Numbered from the stretch's first letter, positions 34,059 through 42,784 are shown. The stretch: DNA of 64,000 nt from DASSUW01 sp963740605 (GCA_963740605.1 CAVUFC010000018.1:124001-188000), one strand, 5' to 3'. Notes: generated by a model from the letters alone, not told the origin. Translations and numbers: made by a program.

Positions 34059-34090
34059 ACCCTGTTTCGCAGCTGTTTCGATTACAGGGT
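34059..34090. promoter_or_regulatory. Repeat-rich divergent promoter between GT2 and epimerase genes
   Basis: ACCCTGT at 34059-34065 and ACAGGGT at 34084-34090 form a 7-base inverted repeat with an 18-base spacer. Inside it, CTGTTTCG occurs twice (34062-34069 and 34073-34080), 11 bases apart, about one helical turn. This fits a regulator that binds as two dimers or subunits on one face of the DNA and controls both genes. Confidence 0.5.
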
Positions 34091-34114
34091 GCTGACGTCG
34101 CTACGTTCGAGGCC

Positions 34115-35152
34115 ATGATCCTCGTCACCGGCGGCGCCGGATTCATCGGCTCACACGTGGTTGACGCGCTGCTCGGCGACGGCCACGACGTGCGTGTGCT
34201 CGACACGCTGCTCCCGGCCGCGCATCGCGAACGGCCGGACTACCTCGATCCGCGCGCCGACTGGATCGAGGGCGACCTGCGCGACCCGGAGACGGCCGCT
34301 CGCGCGGTCGCGGACGTCAGCGCGGTCAGCCACCAGGCGGCGATGGTCGGGCTCGGCCTCGACATCGGCGACATCGCCGACTACGTCTCCCACAACGACC
34401 TCGGCACCGCCGTCCTGCTGCGCGCGCTCGCCCAGCGCGACTTCCGCGGCCGGTTGGTGCTGGCATCGAGCATGGTCGTCTACGGCGAGGGCCGTTACGC
34501 GTGCCCCGAGCACGGGATCGTGCGCCCGGCGCCCCGCCGCACGTCCGACCTCGACACCGGCCGCTTCGAGCCGCCGTGCCCGATCTGCGGCGACGCGCTC
34601 GCCGCTCGCGCCGTGCCCGAGGACGCGCCGGTCGATCCGCGCAACGTCTACGCCGCCACCAAGGTAGCCCAGGAGCACCTGTGCGCGGCGTTCGCGCGCG
34701 AGACGGGCGCCACGTACACGGCGCTGCGCTACCACAACGTGTACGGCCCGCGGATGCCCCGCGACACGCCGTACGCCGGTGTGGCGAGCATCTTTCGCTC
34801 GGCGCTGGCCGCCGGCGAGGCGCCGCGCGTGTTCGAGGACGGTGGTCAGCAACGCGACTTCGTGCACGTCCGCGATGTGGCGCGCGCCAACGTGCGCGCG
34901 CTCACCGAACCGGTCACCGGCACGTTCAACGTCGCCAGCGGCACCCCGCGCACGGTGCTCGACATGGCCCGCGCGCTCGCCCGCGCCGTCGCGCCCGATC
35001 GCGAGCCGGTCGTCACGGGTGAGTGGCGGTCGGGCGACGTCCGCCACGTGTTCGCCTCGGCGGACGCGGCCGCCGACGGACTCGGCTTTCGCGCGAGCGA
35101 GGACTTCGACGCGGCGATGTACGAGTTCGCCGCCGCGCGTCTACGCGCGTGA
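34115..35152 (+). CDS. NAD-dependent nucleotide-sugar epimerase/dehydratase with zinc-like insert
   Basis: 345 residues from ATG 34115. The extended SDR has MILVTGGAGFIGSHVVDAL, a catalytic Ser/Thr in LVLASSMVVYGEG and YAATKVAQEH as YxxxK; YHNVYGPRMPRDTPYAGVAS is the substrate region. Between the Ser and the Tyr is an extra segment with two cysteine pairs or singles (YACPEHG and PPCPICGDAL), which could bind zinc. It is transcribed away from the GT2 operon and probably supplies its sugar nucleotide (inference). Its last 12 bases overlap the convergent exchanger gene. Confidence 0.87.
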   Translation: MILVTGGAGFIGSHVVDALLGDGHDVRVLDTLLPAAHRERPDYLDPRADWIEGDLRDPETAARAVADVSAVSHQAAMVGLGLDIGDIADYVSHNDLGTAVLLRALAQRDFRGRLVLASSMVVYGEGRYACPEHGIVRPAPRRTSDLDTGRFEPPCPICGDALAARAVPEDAPVDPRNVYAATKVAQEHLCAAFARETGATYTALRYHNVYGPRMPRDTPYAGVASIFRSALAAGEAPRVFEDGGQQRDFVHVRDVARANVRALTEPVTGTFNVASGTPRTVLDMARALARAVAPDREPVVTGEWRSGDVRHVFASADAAADGLGFRASEDFDAAMYEFAAARLRA

Positions 35153-36082
35153 TCGGGTGAGGCGCGGGAGGCCCCACAGCGCGATCGCGCCGCCGACCAG
35201 TGCGATGCAGCCCGCGCCGACGGCGTAGACGTCGAGCGCCCACGGCGTCGCGAGCAGGCCGAACGCGACCGGGATGGTCGCCTGGAAGGCCATCGCGCCG
35301 GTGACGTTGCCGGCGGCGAGGGTGTCCTTGCCGGTGCGCACCCACAGCACGCTGTTGGCCTTTTCGGGCAGCTCGGTGGCGAGCGGCGCGAGGATCAGCG
35401 CGAGCACCAGCAGCGGCAGGCCGAGCGCGGTCGAGATCTCCTCGACCGCGGTGACGAACAGCTCGGCGCCGCCGACGATCGCGGCGAGCGAGAGCACGAG
35501 CTGGACCGTGATCTGCGCCGACGAAGGCGGGTCGTCCTTCGTGGTGTCCACATACAGGGCGTGCAGGTCGTCGTCGTCCTCGGCCCCGTCGCTGTGCGCG
35601 ACGGTGCGCCTCACGTACAGCCCGTAGCCGCACAGCAGCAGCGCCGCCGCGCCGATGCGCCAGAGCGTGGAGACGCCGATGGCGCCGAGCGCGATCCCGA
35701 CGGGGAAGAGCGTCAGGAAGAACGCGAGGTCGCGCCGGGTCGTCGGCACGTCGAGGTCCAGCCAACGGTCCTGCTCGCGGCGGCGGCGGAACAGGTACGC
35801 CGAGCCGACGATCAGCAGCATCGCGACGGTGGCGAGCATGAACGGCGCGCCGATGATCGCGCCGTACGCGAGCTGGACCTGCTCGCCGCTGCCGCCGGCC
35901 AGCAGCGCCACGATCGGGATCACCGACTCGGGCAGCGCGGTCCCGACGGCCGCGAGCAGCGCACCGACCGCGCCCGCGCCGAGATCGAGCCGGTGGCCGA
36001 GCCACTCGACGGCGTTGGTGAACCAGATCGCGCCGCCGACGATCAGCACGAACGCGGCGGCGAGTTCCAGTGCAACGATCAC
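35141..36082 (-). CDS. Sodium/calcium exchanger (CaCA) family protein
   Basis: 313 residues from GTG 36082; a TTG at 36115 would add 11 residues. Two homologous halves each carry an alpha-repeat. The first is AVEWLGHRLDLGAGAVGALL with VGTALPESVIPIVAL. The second is ALGLPLLVLALILAPLATEL followed by PEKANSVLW. Glutamates in both alpha-repeats (PES and PEK) are the ion-binding residues. A cytoplasmic acidic loop (GAEDDDDLHAL) lies between them. It exchanges cations across the membrane. It is divergent from the glutamine synthetase-like gene by 40 bases. Confidence 0.83.
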   Translation of the reverse strand: MIVALELAAAFVLIVGGAIWFTNAVEWLGHRLDLGAGAVGALLAAVGTALPESVIPIVALLAGGSGEQVQLAYGAIIGAPFMLATVAMLLIVGSAYLFRRRREQDRWLDLDVPTTRRDLAFFLTLFPVGIALGAIGVSTLWRIGAAALLLCGYGLYVRRTVAHSDGAEDDDDLHALYVDTTKDDPPSSAQITVQLVLSLAAIVGGAELFVTAVEEISTALGLPLLVLALILAPLATELPEKANSVLWVRTGKDTLAAGNVTGAMAFQATIPVAFGLLATPWALDVYAVGAGCIALVGGAIALWGLPRLTRSRA

Positions 36083-36122
36083 ACCATCGATGCTTCCCGC
36101 CCTCCGCAGGGACAATCAGAGG

Positions 36123-37409
36123 ATGCGCACCGACGACGCACCCGCCGCGGCATCTGAACGACTGCCGCCTGATGTCGCCCCCGTGAAGTCGATCCGGGTG
36201 CTGTTCTCCGATCTCCACGGCATCGCCCGCGGCAAGGACGTGCCGATCTCGGAGTTCGACCATGTGATCGAGCACGGCCTGGCGTTCTGCGCCGCCGTGA
36301 TGGGGACCGACCTGCGGCACACGCCCGTCGTCGGCGGCGAGGAGGGCTACCCGGACCTGAAGGTGCGGCCCGACCTGGAGACGATGCTGTCGCTGCCGTG
36401 GGAGCCGGGCGTGGCGTCGTGTCTGTCCGACGTCGAGCCACCGTTCGCCGATCCGCGCGGTGCCGTCAAACAGGCCGTGCGGCGGCTCGGTCCACTCGGC
36501 TTCGAGCCGATCGTCGGTCCCGAGCTCGAGTTCTTCCTGCTCGAACCCGACCCGGAGGCGCCGCGCGGCTACCGGCGGCACGTCGACCAGCTGAGCATGA
36601 TCTACACGGTCGGCCCGCAGGCCGATCCCGGCGGGCTCGTGCGCGGGATGACCGAGACCCTCGGCGAGCTGGGGCTCGAGACGTCCGCGGTCCACCACGA
36701 GTTCATGAACAGCCAGTACGAGATCAACCTCCGGCGCGCCGGCGCGTTGACCGCCGCCGATCGCGCGTTCCGGCTGAAGTCGGCGGTCAAGGACATGGCC
36801 GCGCAGCGTGGGCTCGTCGCGACGTTCATGGGCAAGCCGTTCAACGACCAGGGCGGCTCCGGCACCCATCTGCACCTGTCGCTGAACCGCGACGGTCGCA
36901 ACGTGTTCGACGCCCCGGGCGAGGACCACGGCGTGGCCGGCGAGCTGCACGCGTTCGTCGCCGGCGTACTCGCGCACGCCCCCGCGCTGATGGCATTGCT
37001 GAACCCCACGATCAACGCCTATCGGCGCCTCCGGCCGAACTCGCTGGCGCCGACGCGCGCCAACTGGGGCTGGGACGACCGCAACGCGTTCATCCGCGTC
37101 CCGCCCGAGCGCGGCGACGGGGCGCGGGTCGAGATCCGAGTCGCCGACGGCGCCGCCAACCCGTACCTGGCGATCGCCGCCGTGCTGGCGGCGGGCGAGG
37201 ACGGGCTCCGCGGAGCGACGACGCCGCCGCCCGAGCTCCCGAAGTCGCTCGACACGGCGCTCGACGCGCTCGAGGCGGATCCGGTGATCGCCGGCGCGCT
37301 CGGCCCCCAGATCGTCGACACGTTCCTCGCGGTCAAGCGGTTCGAGGTCGAGCGCCACCGCGCGTGGGTGTCGGACTGGGATCTCGACGAGTACCTCCGC
37401 CACCTCTGA
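36123..37409 (+). CDS. Glutamine synthetase-family enzyme (possible gamma-glutamylpolyamine synthetase)
   Basis: 428 residues from ATG 36123. The N-terminal beta-grasp (about 15-110; IRVLFSDLHGIARGKDVPI) is followed by the catalytic barrel. This has GPELEFFLLEPD (metal Glu), HHEFMNSQYEINLR, FMGKPFNDQGGSGTHLHLSL, NAYRRLRPNSLAPTRANWGW and VEIRVADGAANPYLAIAAVL. The conserved metal and ATP residues are present. The sequence is of the GlnA3/GlnA4/PuuA-like group rather than GlnA1: it lacks the adenylylation-loop Tyr pattern. A polyamine or amine acceptor is plausible, given the amine genes at 1-5896 and 12776. Confidence 0.82.
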   Translation: MRTDDAPAAASERLPPDVAPVKSIRVLFSDLHGIARGKDVPISEFDHVIEHGLAFCAAVMGTDLRHTPVVGGEEGYPDLKVRPDLETMLSLPWEPGVASCLSDVEPPFADPRGAVKQAVRRLGPLGFEPIVGPELEFFLLEPDPEAPRGYRRHVDQLSMIYTVGPQADPGGLVRGMTETLGELGLETSAVHHEFMNSQYEINLRRAGALTAADRAFRLKSAVKDMAAQRGLVATFMGKPFNDQGGSGTHLHLSLNRDGRNVFDAPGEDHGVAGELHAFVAGVLAHAPALMALLNPTINAYRRLRPNSLAPTRANWGWDDRNAFIRVPPERGDGARVEIRVADGAANPYLAIAAVLAAGEDGLRGATTPPPELPKSLDTALDALEADPVIAGALGPQIVDTFLAVKRFEVERHRAWVSDWDLDEYLRHL

Positions 37410-37477
37410 CCACCTCATAACGCGGCTTTCACATTCGCTTCACGCCCGCTTCCGGCGCGGCCCGTAGCGTGCCGTGC

Positions 37478-38062
37478 GTGGCCGAGCACGAGCTCGAGCT
37501 GACGTTCCTGCGCCACATGCCGCTCACCGCAGCGGCGGTCGCCTGGGCTGTCGAGCGGCACGCCGGGCAGCGACGCGAAGCCGACGGCGCCGCGTTCGTC
37601 ATGCATCCGATCGAGGTCGCCGCGCTGGTCGACGGCGCGCACTATCCGGACTTCGTCGTGGCCACCGCCGTCCTGCACGATCTGCTCGAGAACACCGACG
37701 TGACCGCCGAGGAGATCGAGGCGCGCTTCGGCGCGCAGGTGGCGGAGCTCGTCGAGGCGGTCAGCGACGACCCGGCGCTGCCGACCGAGGAGGAGCGCAA
37801 GCGCGATCTCCGCGACCGTGTGCGTCGGATCGGCGGGTATGCCGCGGTCGTGTACGCGGCCGACAAGGTGTCGAAGATGCGGGAGATCCGCATGGCGCTG
37901 GCCGCAGCCGTCCCGCGCGAGCAGCTCGAGGTCAAGATCCGCCGCCACCACGAGTCGCTGGCGATGCTCGAGCAGATCACTCCGGGAGGCCCGTTGGTCG
38001 AGCTCCTGCGCTTCGAGCTCGCAGCGCTCGACGAGCTGCCTCCGACGGTTCGGAGCGCCTGA
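37478..38062 (+). CDS. HD-domain small alarmone hydrolase (MESH1/SpoT-HD-like)
   Basis: 194 residues from GTG 37478 (GTG 37469 adds three). It is only an HD domain of the RelA/SpoT type: HAGQRREADGAAFVMHPIEV, then VATAVLHDLLENTDVTAEEI with the HD metal pair, VAELVEAVSDDP, and YAAVVYAADKVSKMREIRMA. SpoT usually has HDxxED; here HDLLEN replaces the last Asp. The synthetase, TGS and ACT domains are absent. It should hydrolyse (p)ppGpp or a related pyrophosphate. It lies 43 bases before the CHAD gene on the same strand, probably in one operon. Confidence 0.8.
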   Translation: MAEHELELTFLRHMPLTAAAVAWAVERHAGQRREADGAAFVMHPIEVAALVDGAHYPDFVVATAVLHDLLENTDVTAEEIEARFGAQVAELVEAVSDDPALPTEEERKRDLRDRVRRIGGYAAVVYAADKVSKMREIRMALAAAVPREQLEVKIRRHHESLAMLEQITPGGPLVELLRFELAALDELPPTVRSA

Positions 38063-38105
38063 TCCGGGTCTCGCGCGCCGAGATGCGTGGCAGACTTCCC
38101 CGCCG

Positions 38106-39641
38106 GTGTCGCCTGGCACACTCGAACTCGAACTGCCCGCGGAGCTCGACGATCGCGCACTCCTCGGCGCCCTCGCGCAGCGTCTGACGCTCGACGTCGG
38201 CCGGGCGACCACGACCGATCGCGTGCTGCTCGACACATTCGACTCGCGGCTGCGTGCGGCCGGGCTGCGAGCGGACTGGCCGGCGCGGCGCGCGGCACGC
38301 CGGCGGTTGACGCTGCGCGAGCCGGGGATGCCGCCACGGGCCGCCGATGTGGCCGACGCACCGGCGGTCGGGCTCGCCGCCCTTCCCGCCGGCCCGCTGC
38401 GCGACCGGCTCGCGCCGGTGCTCGAGGAGCGCGCGCTGGTCGCGCTCGCGCGGGTCCGCAGCCGCGTCCTGCGCGCGGCCGTGCTCAACGACGACGCGAA
38501 GACGGTCGTGCGCCTCGCCGTCGAGCATTCAGTCGTCGAGGGAAGCGCGCTGCCCGGGCGGCTGGTGGTCGAACCGGTCCGCGGCTACGAACGTGACTTC
38601 GACCGCGTCGTTGCGCGGCTGCGGGAGGGGCTCGGCCTCGCCGATGCCGAGGTGCCGCTGTTCGACGCGGCGGTCACCGCCGCGGGCGGGAGGCCGGAGG
38701 GCGTGCAGTCCAAGGTCACGTTCGAGCCCGAGCCCGGCACGCGGTCGGACGTCGCGGCAGTCCAGGTCCTGCTGCTCCTGCTCGACGTCGCCGAAGCGAA
38801 CGTCCAGGGCACGCTCGACGACCTCGACACCGAATTCCTGCACGACCTGCGCGTGTCCGTGCGCCGCGCTCGCTCCGTGCTGCGCGAGCTCAAGGGCGTG
38901 CACCCGCCTGGGCCGTGGGCGCGGCTGCGCACCGAGCTCAAGTGGGTGCAGACGGTGACGGGGCCGCTGCGCGATCTCGACGTCCAGCTGCTGGAGTGGG
39001 ACGAGGTGGCCGGACCCCGCGGGGCCGAGCTCGCGCCGCTGCTGAAGCTGCTCGACGGGCGTCGCGCGGCCGAGCTCGCGCGCGTTCGTCGCGCGTTGCG
39101 CAGTCGCCGCTTCGCCGCGGCGATGGAGGCGTGGCGCGCGCTGGCGCTGACGCCGCCGGCCGATGACACCGAAGACCGGCCGCGCGCGGCGCTCGCGATC
39201 GAGGCTGTGGCCGCCGACCGGATCCGCAAGGTGTACCGGCGGATGCTCCGCGACGGGGACCGGATCGACGACGACAGCCCGGACGAGGATCTGCACGAGC
39301 TGCGCAAGCGCGGCAAGGAGCTGCGCTACCTGCTCGAGCTGTTCGGCTCGCTGTTCCCGGACGACGTCGTCAAGCCGACAGTCAAGGCGCTCAAGGACCT
39401 GCAGGACGTGCTCGGGCACTTCCAGGACCGCAGCGTCCAGACGACGGCCCTGCGCGCGGACGCGGCCGAGCTCGCCAAGCAGCCGGGCGGCCCCGATGCG
39501 GTGCTGGCGGCCGGGCTGGTGATCTCGGCGCTGGAGGCCGACCAGCGCGACACGCGTGCCCACTTCGCCGAGCGGTTCGCGGCGTTCTCGGCCCCCGAAG
39601 AGCGCAAGATCGTCAAGGGCACGTTCCGGAAGCTCTCGTGA
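38106..39641 (+). CDS. CHAD-domain protein with divergent N-terminal half (polyphosphate-binding)
   Basis: 511 residues from GTG 38106. The N-terminal half (about 1-205) has strands and Arg-rich stretches reminiscent of a CYTH-like barrel but no ExExK motif I can recognise. The C-terminal half (about 215-505) is a CHAD domain: LDTEFLHDLRVSVRRARSVL, LKWVQTVTGPLRDLDVQL, DEDLHELRKRGKELRYLLEL and ALKDLQDVLGHFQDRSVQTT, with the conserved His/Arg/Lys ladder. CHAD domains bind polyphosphate and locate to its granules (known for the family). Its stop overlaps the ParA start (GTGA). Confidence 0.88.
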   Translation: MSPGTLELELPAELDDRALLGALAQRLTLDVGRATTTDRVLLDTFDSRLRAAGLRADWPARRAARRRLTLREPGMPPRAADVADAPAVGLAALPAGPLRDRLAPVLEERALVALARVRSRVLRAAVLNDDAKTVVRLAVEHSVVEGSALPGRLVVEPVRGYERDFDRVVARLREGLGLADAEVPLFDAAVTAAGGRPEGVQSKVTFEPEPGTRSDVAAVQVLLLLLDVAEANVQGTLDDLDTEFLHDLRVSVRRARSVLRELKGVHPPGPWARLRTELKWVQTVTGPLRDLDVQLLEWDEVAGPRGAELAPLLKLLDGRRAAELARVRRALRSRRFAAAMEAWRALALTPPADDTEDRPRAALAIEAVAADRIRKVYRRMLRDGDRIDDDSPDEDLHELRKRGKELRYLLELFGSLFPDDVVKPTVKALKDLQDVLGHFQDRSVQTTALRADAAELAKQPGGPDAVLAAGLVISALEADQRDTRAHFAERFAAFSAPEERKIVKGTFRKLS

Positions 39642-40378
39642 AGGTCCTCGCCACCTACTCGATCAAGGGCGGCGTCGGGAAGACGTCGGCTGCCGTCAAC
39701 CTCGCCGCGCTGGCCGCCCGGGAGGGGCGCAGGACGCTGATCTGGGACCTCGACCCACAGGGCGCAGCCACGTTCCTGTTCCGGATCCGGGCCAAGGTCA
39801 AGGGGGGCGGGAGCAAGCTCGTCCGCGGGCGGCGCGACCCGCTGAGCGTCGTCAAGGGCACCGACCTCGAGGGCCTCGACCTGCTGCCCGCCGACTTCTC
39901 CTACCGGCACCTCGACATCGCGCTCGACCAGAGCAAGAAGCCGCTGAAGGGCGTCTCCCGGGTCCTCGATCCGCTCGCCGAGCACTACGACGTCGCGATC
40001 CTCGACTGCCCGCCGTCGATCTCGCTGGTGTCGGAGAACGTGTTCACGGCGGCCGACGCGCTGCTGGTTCCGCTGGTGCCGTCGACGCTGTCGGTCCGCA
40101 CGTTCGAGCAGCTGCAGTCGTTCCTCGCCGACGGACCGCAGCCGGCACCGGAGACCGTCGCGTTCCTGTCGATGGTCGACCGGCGCCGGCGCCTGCACCG
40201 TGAGCTGGCGGCGTCGCTTCCGGAGGCGCTCCCGGGCGTCGCCCGCGCCGCCATCCCGGTGGCGAGCGCCGTCGAGCTGATGGGCGTCACCCGCGTGCCA
40301 CTTGTGGTCCACCATCCGCGCAGTCCGGCCGCCCGCGCGTACGCGGACCTGTGGGCGGAGATCGCTGAACGCTTCTAG
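39638..40378 (+). CDS. ParA/MinD-family partition ATPase
   Basis: 246 residues from GTG 39638. The deviant Walker A is YSIKGGVGKTSAAVNLAAL with the signature Lys10. Walker A' is RTLIWDLDPQGAATFL with the DxDxQ-like motif, and Walker B is VAILDCPPSISLVSE. LVPLVPSTLSVRTFEQLQSF matches ParA. There is no N-terminal helix-turn-helix and no ParB or parS nearby, so this is an orphan ParA. Overlap with the CHAD gene suggests that the cargo is a polyphosphate granule. Confidence 0.9.
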   Translation: MKVLATYSIKGGVGKTSAAVNLAALAAREGRRTLIWDLDPQGAATFLFRIRAKVKGGGSKLVRGRRDPLSVVKGTDLEGLDLLPADFSYRHLDIALDQSKKPLKGVSRVLDPLAEHYDVAILDCPPSISLVSENVFTAADALLVPLVPSTLSVRTFEQLQSFLADGPQPAPETVAFLSMVDRRRRLHRELAASLPEALPGVARAAIPVASAVELMGVTRVPLVVHHPRSPAARAYADLWAEIAERF

Positions 40379-40460
40379 CCGCCGACCGCGGACCGCGCCG
40401 CGCGGCCGAGCGGGACGGGTTCGTCAACGACCTCCACGCCGTCGCGGCACGGCTCGGCGG

Positions 40461-41843
40461 TTAGGACACGCCCGCGCCGGTCAGCTCTCGCGGGGCAGCG
40501 GCGGCAGCCGAGGCGTCCGTGAGCCCGTCGATCTCCGCCAGCGGCTTGCGGAACGTCTCGCGCGCGGTGGCGACCGCGGCCGCGGCGATCAGGCTCGACA
40601 CGAGTACGTAGCCGGCGACCGGAACCCACCCGTCGGGACCGTCGCCGGCGATCGCCTTCGCCGCCGTCGGCGCGAAGCCGCCGATCGCGTAGCCGATCTG
40701 CGTGCCGATCGCCATGCCCGAGAGGCGGACGCGCGTCGGGAACATCTCGCCGTACAGCGACGGCTGGATGCCGTTCATGGCGCTGTAGATGACACCCGAC
40801 ATGAGGATCGCGGTGAGGAAGATCAGCGGGTAGCCGCCCGCCGAGATCGCGCCGAGGTAGGCGAACATCAGCAGGCCGCTGCCGATCGCGCCGAAGATGA
40901 ACACGGGCTTGCGGCCGATGCGGTCGGCGAGCATCGCCCACAGCGGGATCGTGCCCAGCGCGACCACGTTGGTGACGATCGCGACCCACAGCATCGTCGT
41001 CTGGTCGAGCCCGTTGGTGTCGACGGCGAAGTTCAGGGCGTAGACGGCGAAGATCGTGCTGACGGTCGAGGCGAGCGCGGCGAGCACGACGCGCAGGACG
41101 CCGGCCCCGTGGTCGCGCAGCAGCGCGGCGACCGGGACGCGGCCGGTCTCCTCGGCCATCTCGCGCTGGAACGCCGGCGGTTCCTCGATGCGGCGGCGGA
41201 TGAGCAGGCCGACGATCACGACGATCGCGCTGAGCCAGAACGGGATGCGCCAGCCCCAGCTGAGGAGCTGGTCCTCGGGCATCGCGCCGATCGGGAGGAA
41301 GACCGCGGTCGCGATCACCAGGCCGGCCTGCGTACCGCCGAGCGTGAAGCTGGTGAAGTACGCGCGCCGGTGCTCGGGCGCGTGCTCGAGGCTGAGCGAG
41401 TTCGCTCCCGACTGCTCGCCGGACGCGGAGAAGCCCTGGAGGAGGCGCAGTGCGACGAGGAGCACGGGCGCCCAGATGCCGATGTCGTCGTAGGTCGGCA
41501 GGCAGCCGACGAGGAACGTCGCCGTGCCCATGAGCCCGACGGTGAGCAGCAGCACGCGCTTGCGCCCGTACTTGTCGCCGATGTGGCCCATGAAGAACGC
41601 GCCGACGGGGCGCGCGACATAGCCGACGCCGTAGGTCGCGAAAGACAGGAGCGTCGCCGTCGTGGGGTCGGAGTCGGGGAAGAAGACCTTGCCGAAGACG
41701 AGCGCGGCGGCGGTGCCGTAGATGAAGAAGTCGTAGTACTCGAGCACGCTGCCGATCCAGCTCGCCAGCGCCGCTCGCGCCGGCGTCTTGCCGGTGTCGG
41801 CCGGCGTGCCATCACTGCGTTCGAACCGCTTCCCCGTCTCCAC
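40461..41843 (-). CDS. MFS transporter of the metabolite:H+ symporter (ShiA/KgtP/ProP-like) family
   Basis: 460 residues from GTG 41843, which has GGGAGG 5 bases upstream; GTG 41858 is in frame but lacks a site. It has 12 TM helices and the family signatures SWIGSVLEYYDFFIYGTAAA, GHIGDKYGRKRVLLLTVGLM, RLLQGFSASGEQSGANSLSL and GEMFPTRVRLSGMAIGTQIG. It is a proton symporter for carboxylates. Its position beside shikimate dehydrogenase and dehydroshikimate dehydratase makes quinate or shikimate the likely substrate. The 82-base gap to the ParA stop holds nothing I can identify. Confidence 0.88.
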   Translation of the reverse strand: METGKRFERSDGTPADTGKTPARAALASWIGSVLEYYDFFIYGTAAALVFGKVFFPDSDPTTATLLSFATYGVGYVARPVGAFFMGHIGDKYGRKRVLLLTVGLMGTATFLVGCLPTYDDIGIWAPVLLVALRLLQGFSASGEQSGANSLSLEHAPEHRRAYFTSFTLGGTQAGLVIATAVFLPIGAMPEDQLLSWGWRIPFWLSAIVVIVGLLIRRRIEEPPAFQREMAEETGRVPVAALLRDHGAGVLRVVLAALASTVSTIFAVYALNFAVDTNGLDQTTMLWVAIVTNVVALGTIPLWAMLADRIGRKPVFIFGAIGSGLLMFAYLGAISAGGYPLIFLTAILMSGVIYSAMNGIQPSLYGEMFPTRVRLSGMAIGTQIGYAIGGFAPTAAKAIAGDGPDGWVPVAGYVLVSSLIAAAAVATARETFRKPLAEIDGLTDASAAAAAPRELTGAGVS

Positions 41844-42005
41844 GATGTCCTCCCTCACCTGGCCGATCCCGCAGCCGCGTCATCGGCTGCGCACGGAATG
41901 TACGGACTAGTGAGTTATGTCCGGATCGTGGCGCCCTCAAACCCCGCTTGGCTGTGGGCGAACTGCGTCTGGGCGGGGTGGCGAGAGGTTGGCCGTGCGG
42001 GCGGT

Positions 42006-42048
42006 CCCTGGCGCCTTTTACTTCCTATCGGAGTAAAAAGCGCCAGGG
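42006..42048 (-). terminator. Long hairpin downstream of the TetR gene
   Basis: Arms of 17 bases at 42006-42022 and 42032-42048 pair with one mismatch around a 9-base loop; the GC half (CCCTGGCGC) is at the base and an AT half (TTTTACT) near the loop. It starts 53 bases after the TetR stop on the - strand and lies 160 bases before the transporter start, so it would end TetR transcription. No T-run follows, which is common in actinobacterial terminators. The rest of the 258-base gap shows nothing else. Confidence 0.6.
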
Positions 42049-42101
42049 TGCCCGCGAGGCGGCCGAACCCGGCTCCCTCTCTCTATGCCGCAGTTCGACG
42101 C

Positions 42102-42740
42102 TCAGCCGCGCAGGTAGTCGACGACCATGTCGCCGAGCATCTGGCGATAGCGGTCGCGCAGCGCGGGGTCGGCCGGGTCGCGGTCGAAGATCGCGCCGAA
42201 CGTGTGGCGGTTCGCCATCCGGAACACGCAGAAGGCGCTGATCATCATGTGGAGGTCGACCGCATCGATCTCGCGGGTGAAGGCGCCGTCCTCGTAGCCG
42301 CGCTCGAGGATGCGCTGAATGAGCTCGATCGCCGGGCTGTTCTGGCCGGCGAAGTCATCGCGCCCGGCGATGTGCTCGGCGCGGTGGATGTTCTCGATCG
42401 CGACCAGGCGGCTGAAGTCGGGGTGCGACTCCTGGTGGTCGAACGTGAGCTCGGCGAGCCGGCGGATGGCGGCCGCCGGGTCGAGGTGGTCGACGTCGAT
42501 CGTCTGCTCGGCGGCGCGGATCTCCGCGTAGGCGCGCTCGAGGACCGCCACGAACAGCTGCTCCTTGCTGCCGTAGTAGTAGTAGATCATCCGCTTGGTC
42601 GTGCGGGTGCGCTCGGCGATCTCGTCCACACGCGCGCCCGCGAACCCGCGGTCGGCGAACTCGCGGGCCGCGACGTCGAGGATCTCCTGGCGGGTGCGAT
42701 CGGCGTCGCGACGCCGAGCCGGGGCGGCAGCCTTGCCCAT
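42102..42740 (-). CDS. TetR-family regulator of the quinate/shikimate cluster
   Basis: 212 residues from ATG 42740. The DNA-binding part (about 15-62) is RTRQEILDVAAREFADRGFA and then ARVDEIAERTRTTKRMIYYY. The C-terminal domain (TetR_C_17-like) contains DFSRLVAIENIHRAEHIAG. It is divergent from shikimate dehydrogenase, with 62 bases between the starts containing GTAC repeats. It probably represses the catabolic genes until the aromatic precursor binds (inference by position). Confidence 0.88.
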   Translation of the reverse strand: MGKAAAPARRRDADRTRQEILDVAAREFADRGFAGARVDEIAERTRTTKRMIYYYYGSKEQLFVAVLERAYAEIRAAEQTIDVDHLDPAAAIRRLAELTFDHQESHPDFSRLVAIENIHRAEHIAGRDDFAGQNSPAIELIQRILERGYEDGAFTREIDAVDLHMMISAFCVFRMANRHTFGAIFDRDPADPALRDRYRQMLGDMVVDYLRG

Positions 42741-42784
42741 CCGGGCATCGTAGACGTGTGCGAGGCGGCGGCTCAGGGCATATA

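Noticed and set aside
36082..36115. TTG 36115 as start of the CaCA exchanger
   Set aside because: It would add 11 non-hydrophobic residues; GTG 36082 places the first TM helix at the usual distance. Not fully excluded.
40375..40989. A 204-codon frame on the - strand, and a tail-like frame between the ParA and MFS stops
   Set aside because: The first is a shadow of the MHS transporter. The 82-base gap shows only a short peptide without start or family resemblance.
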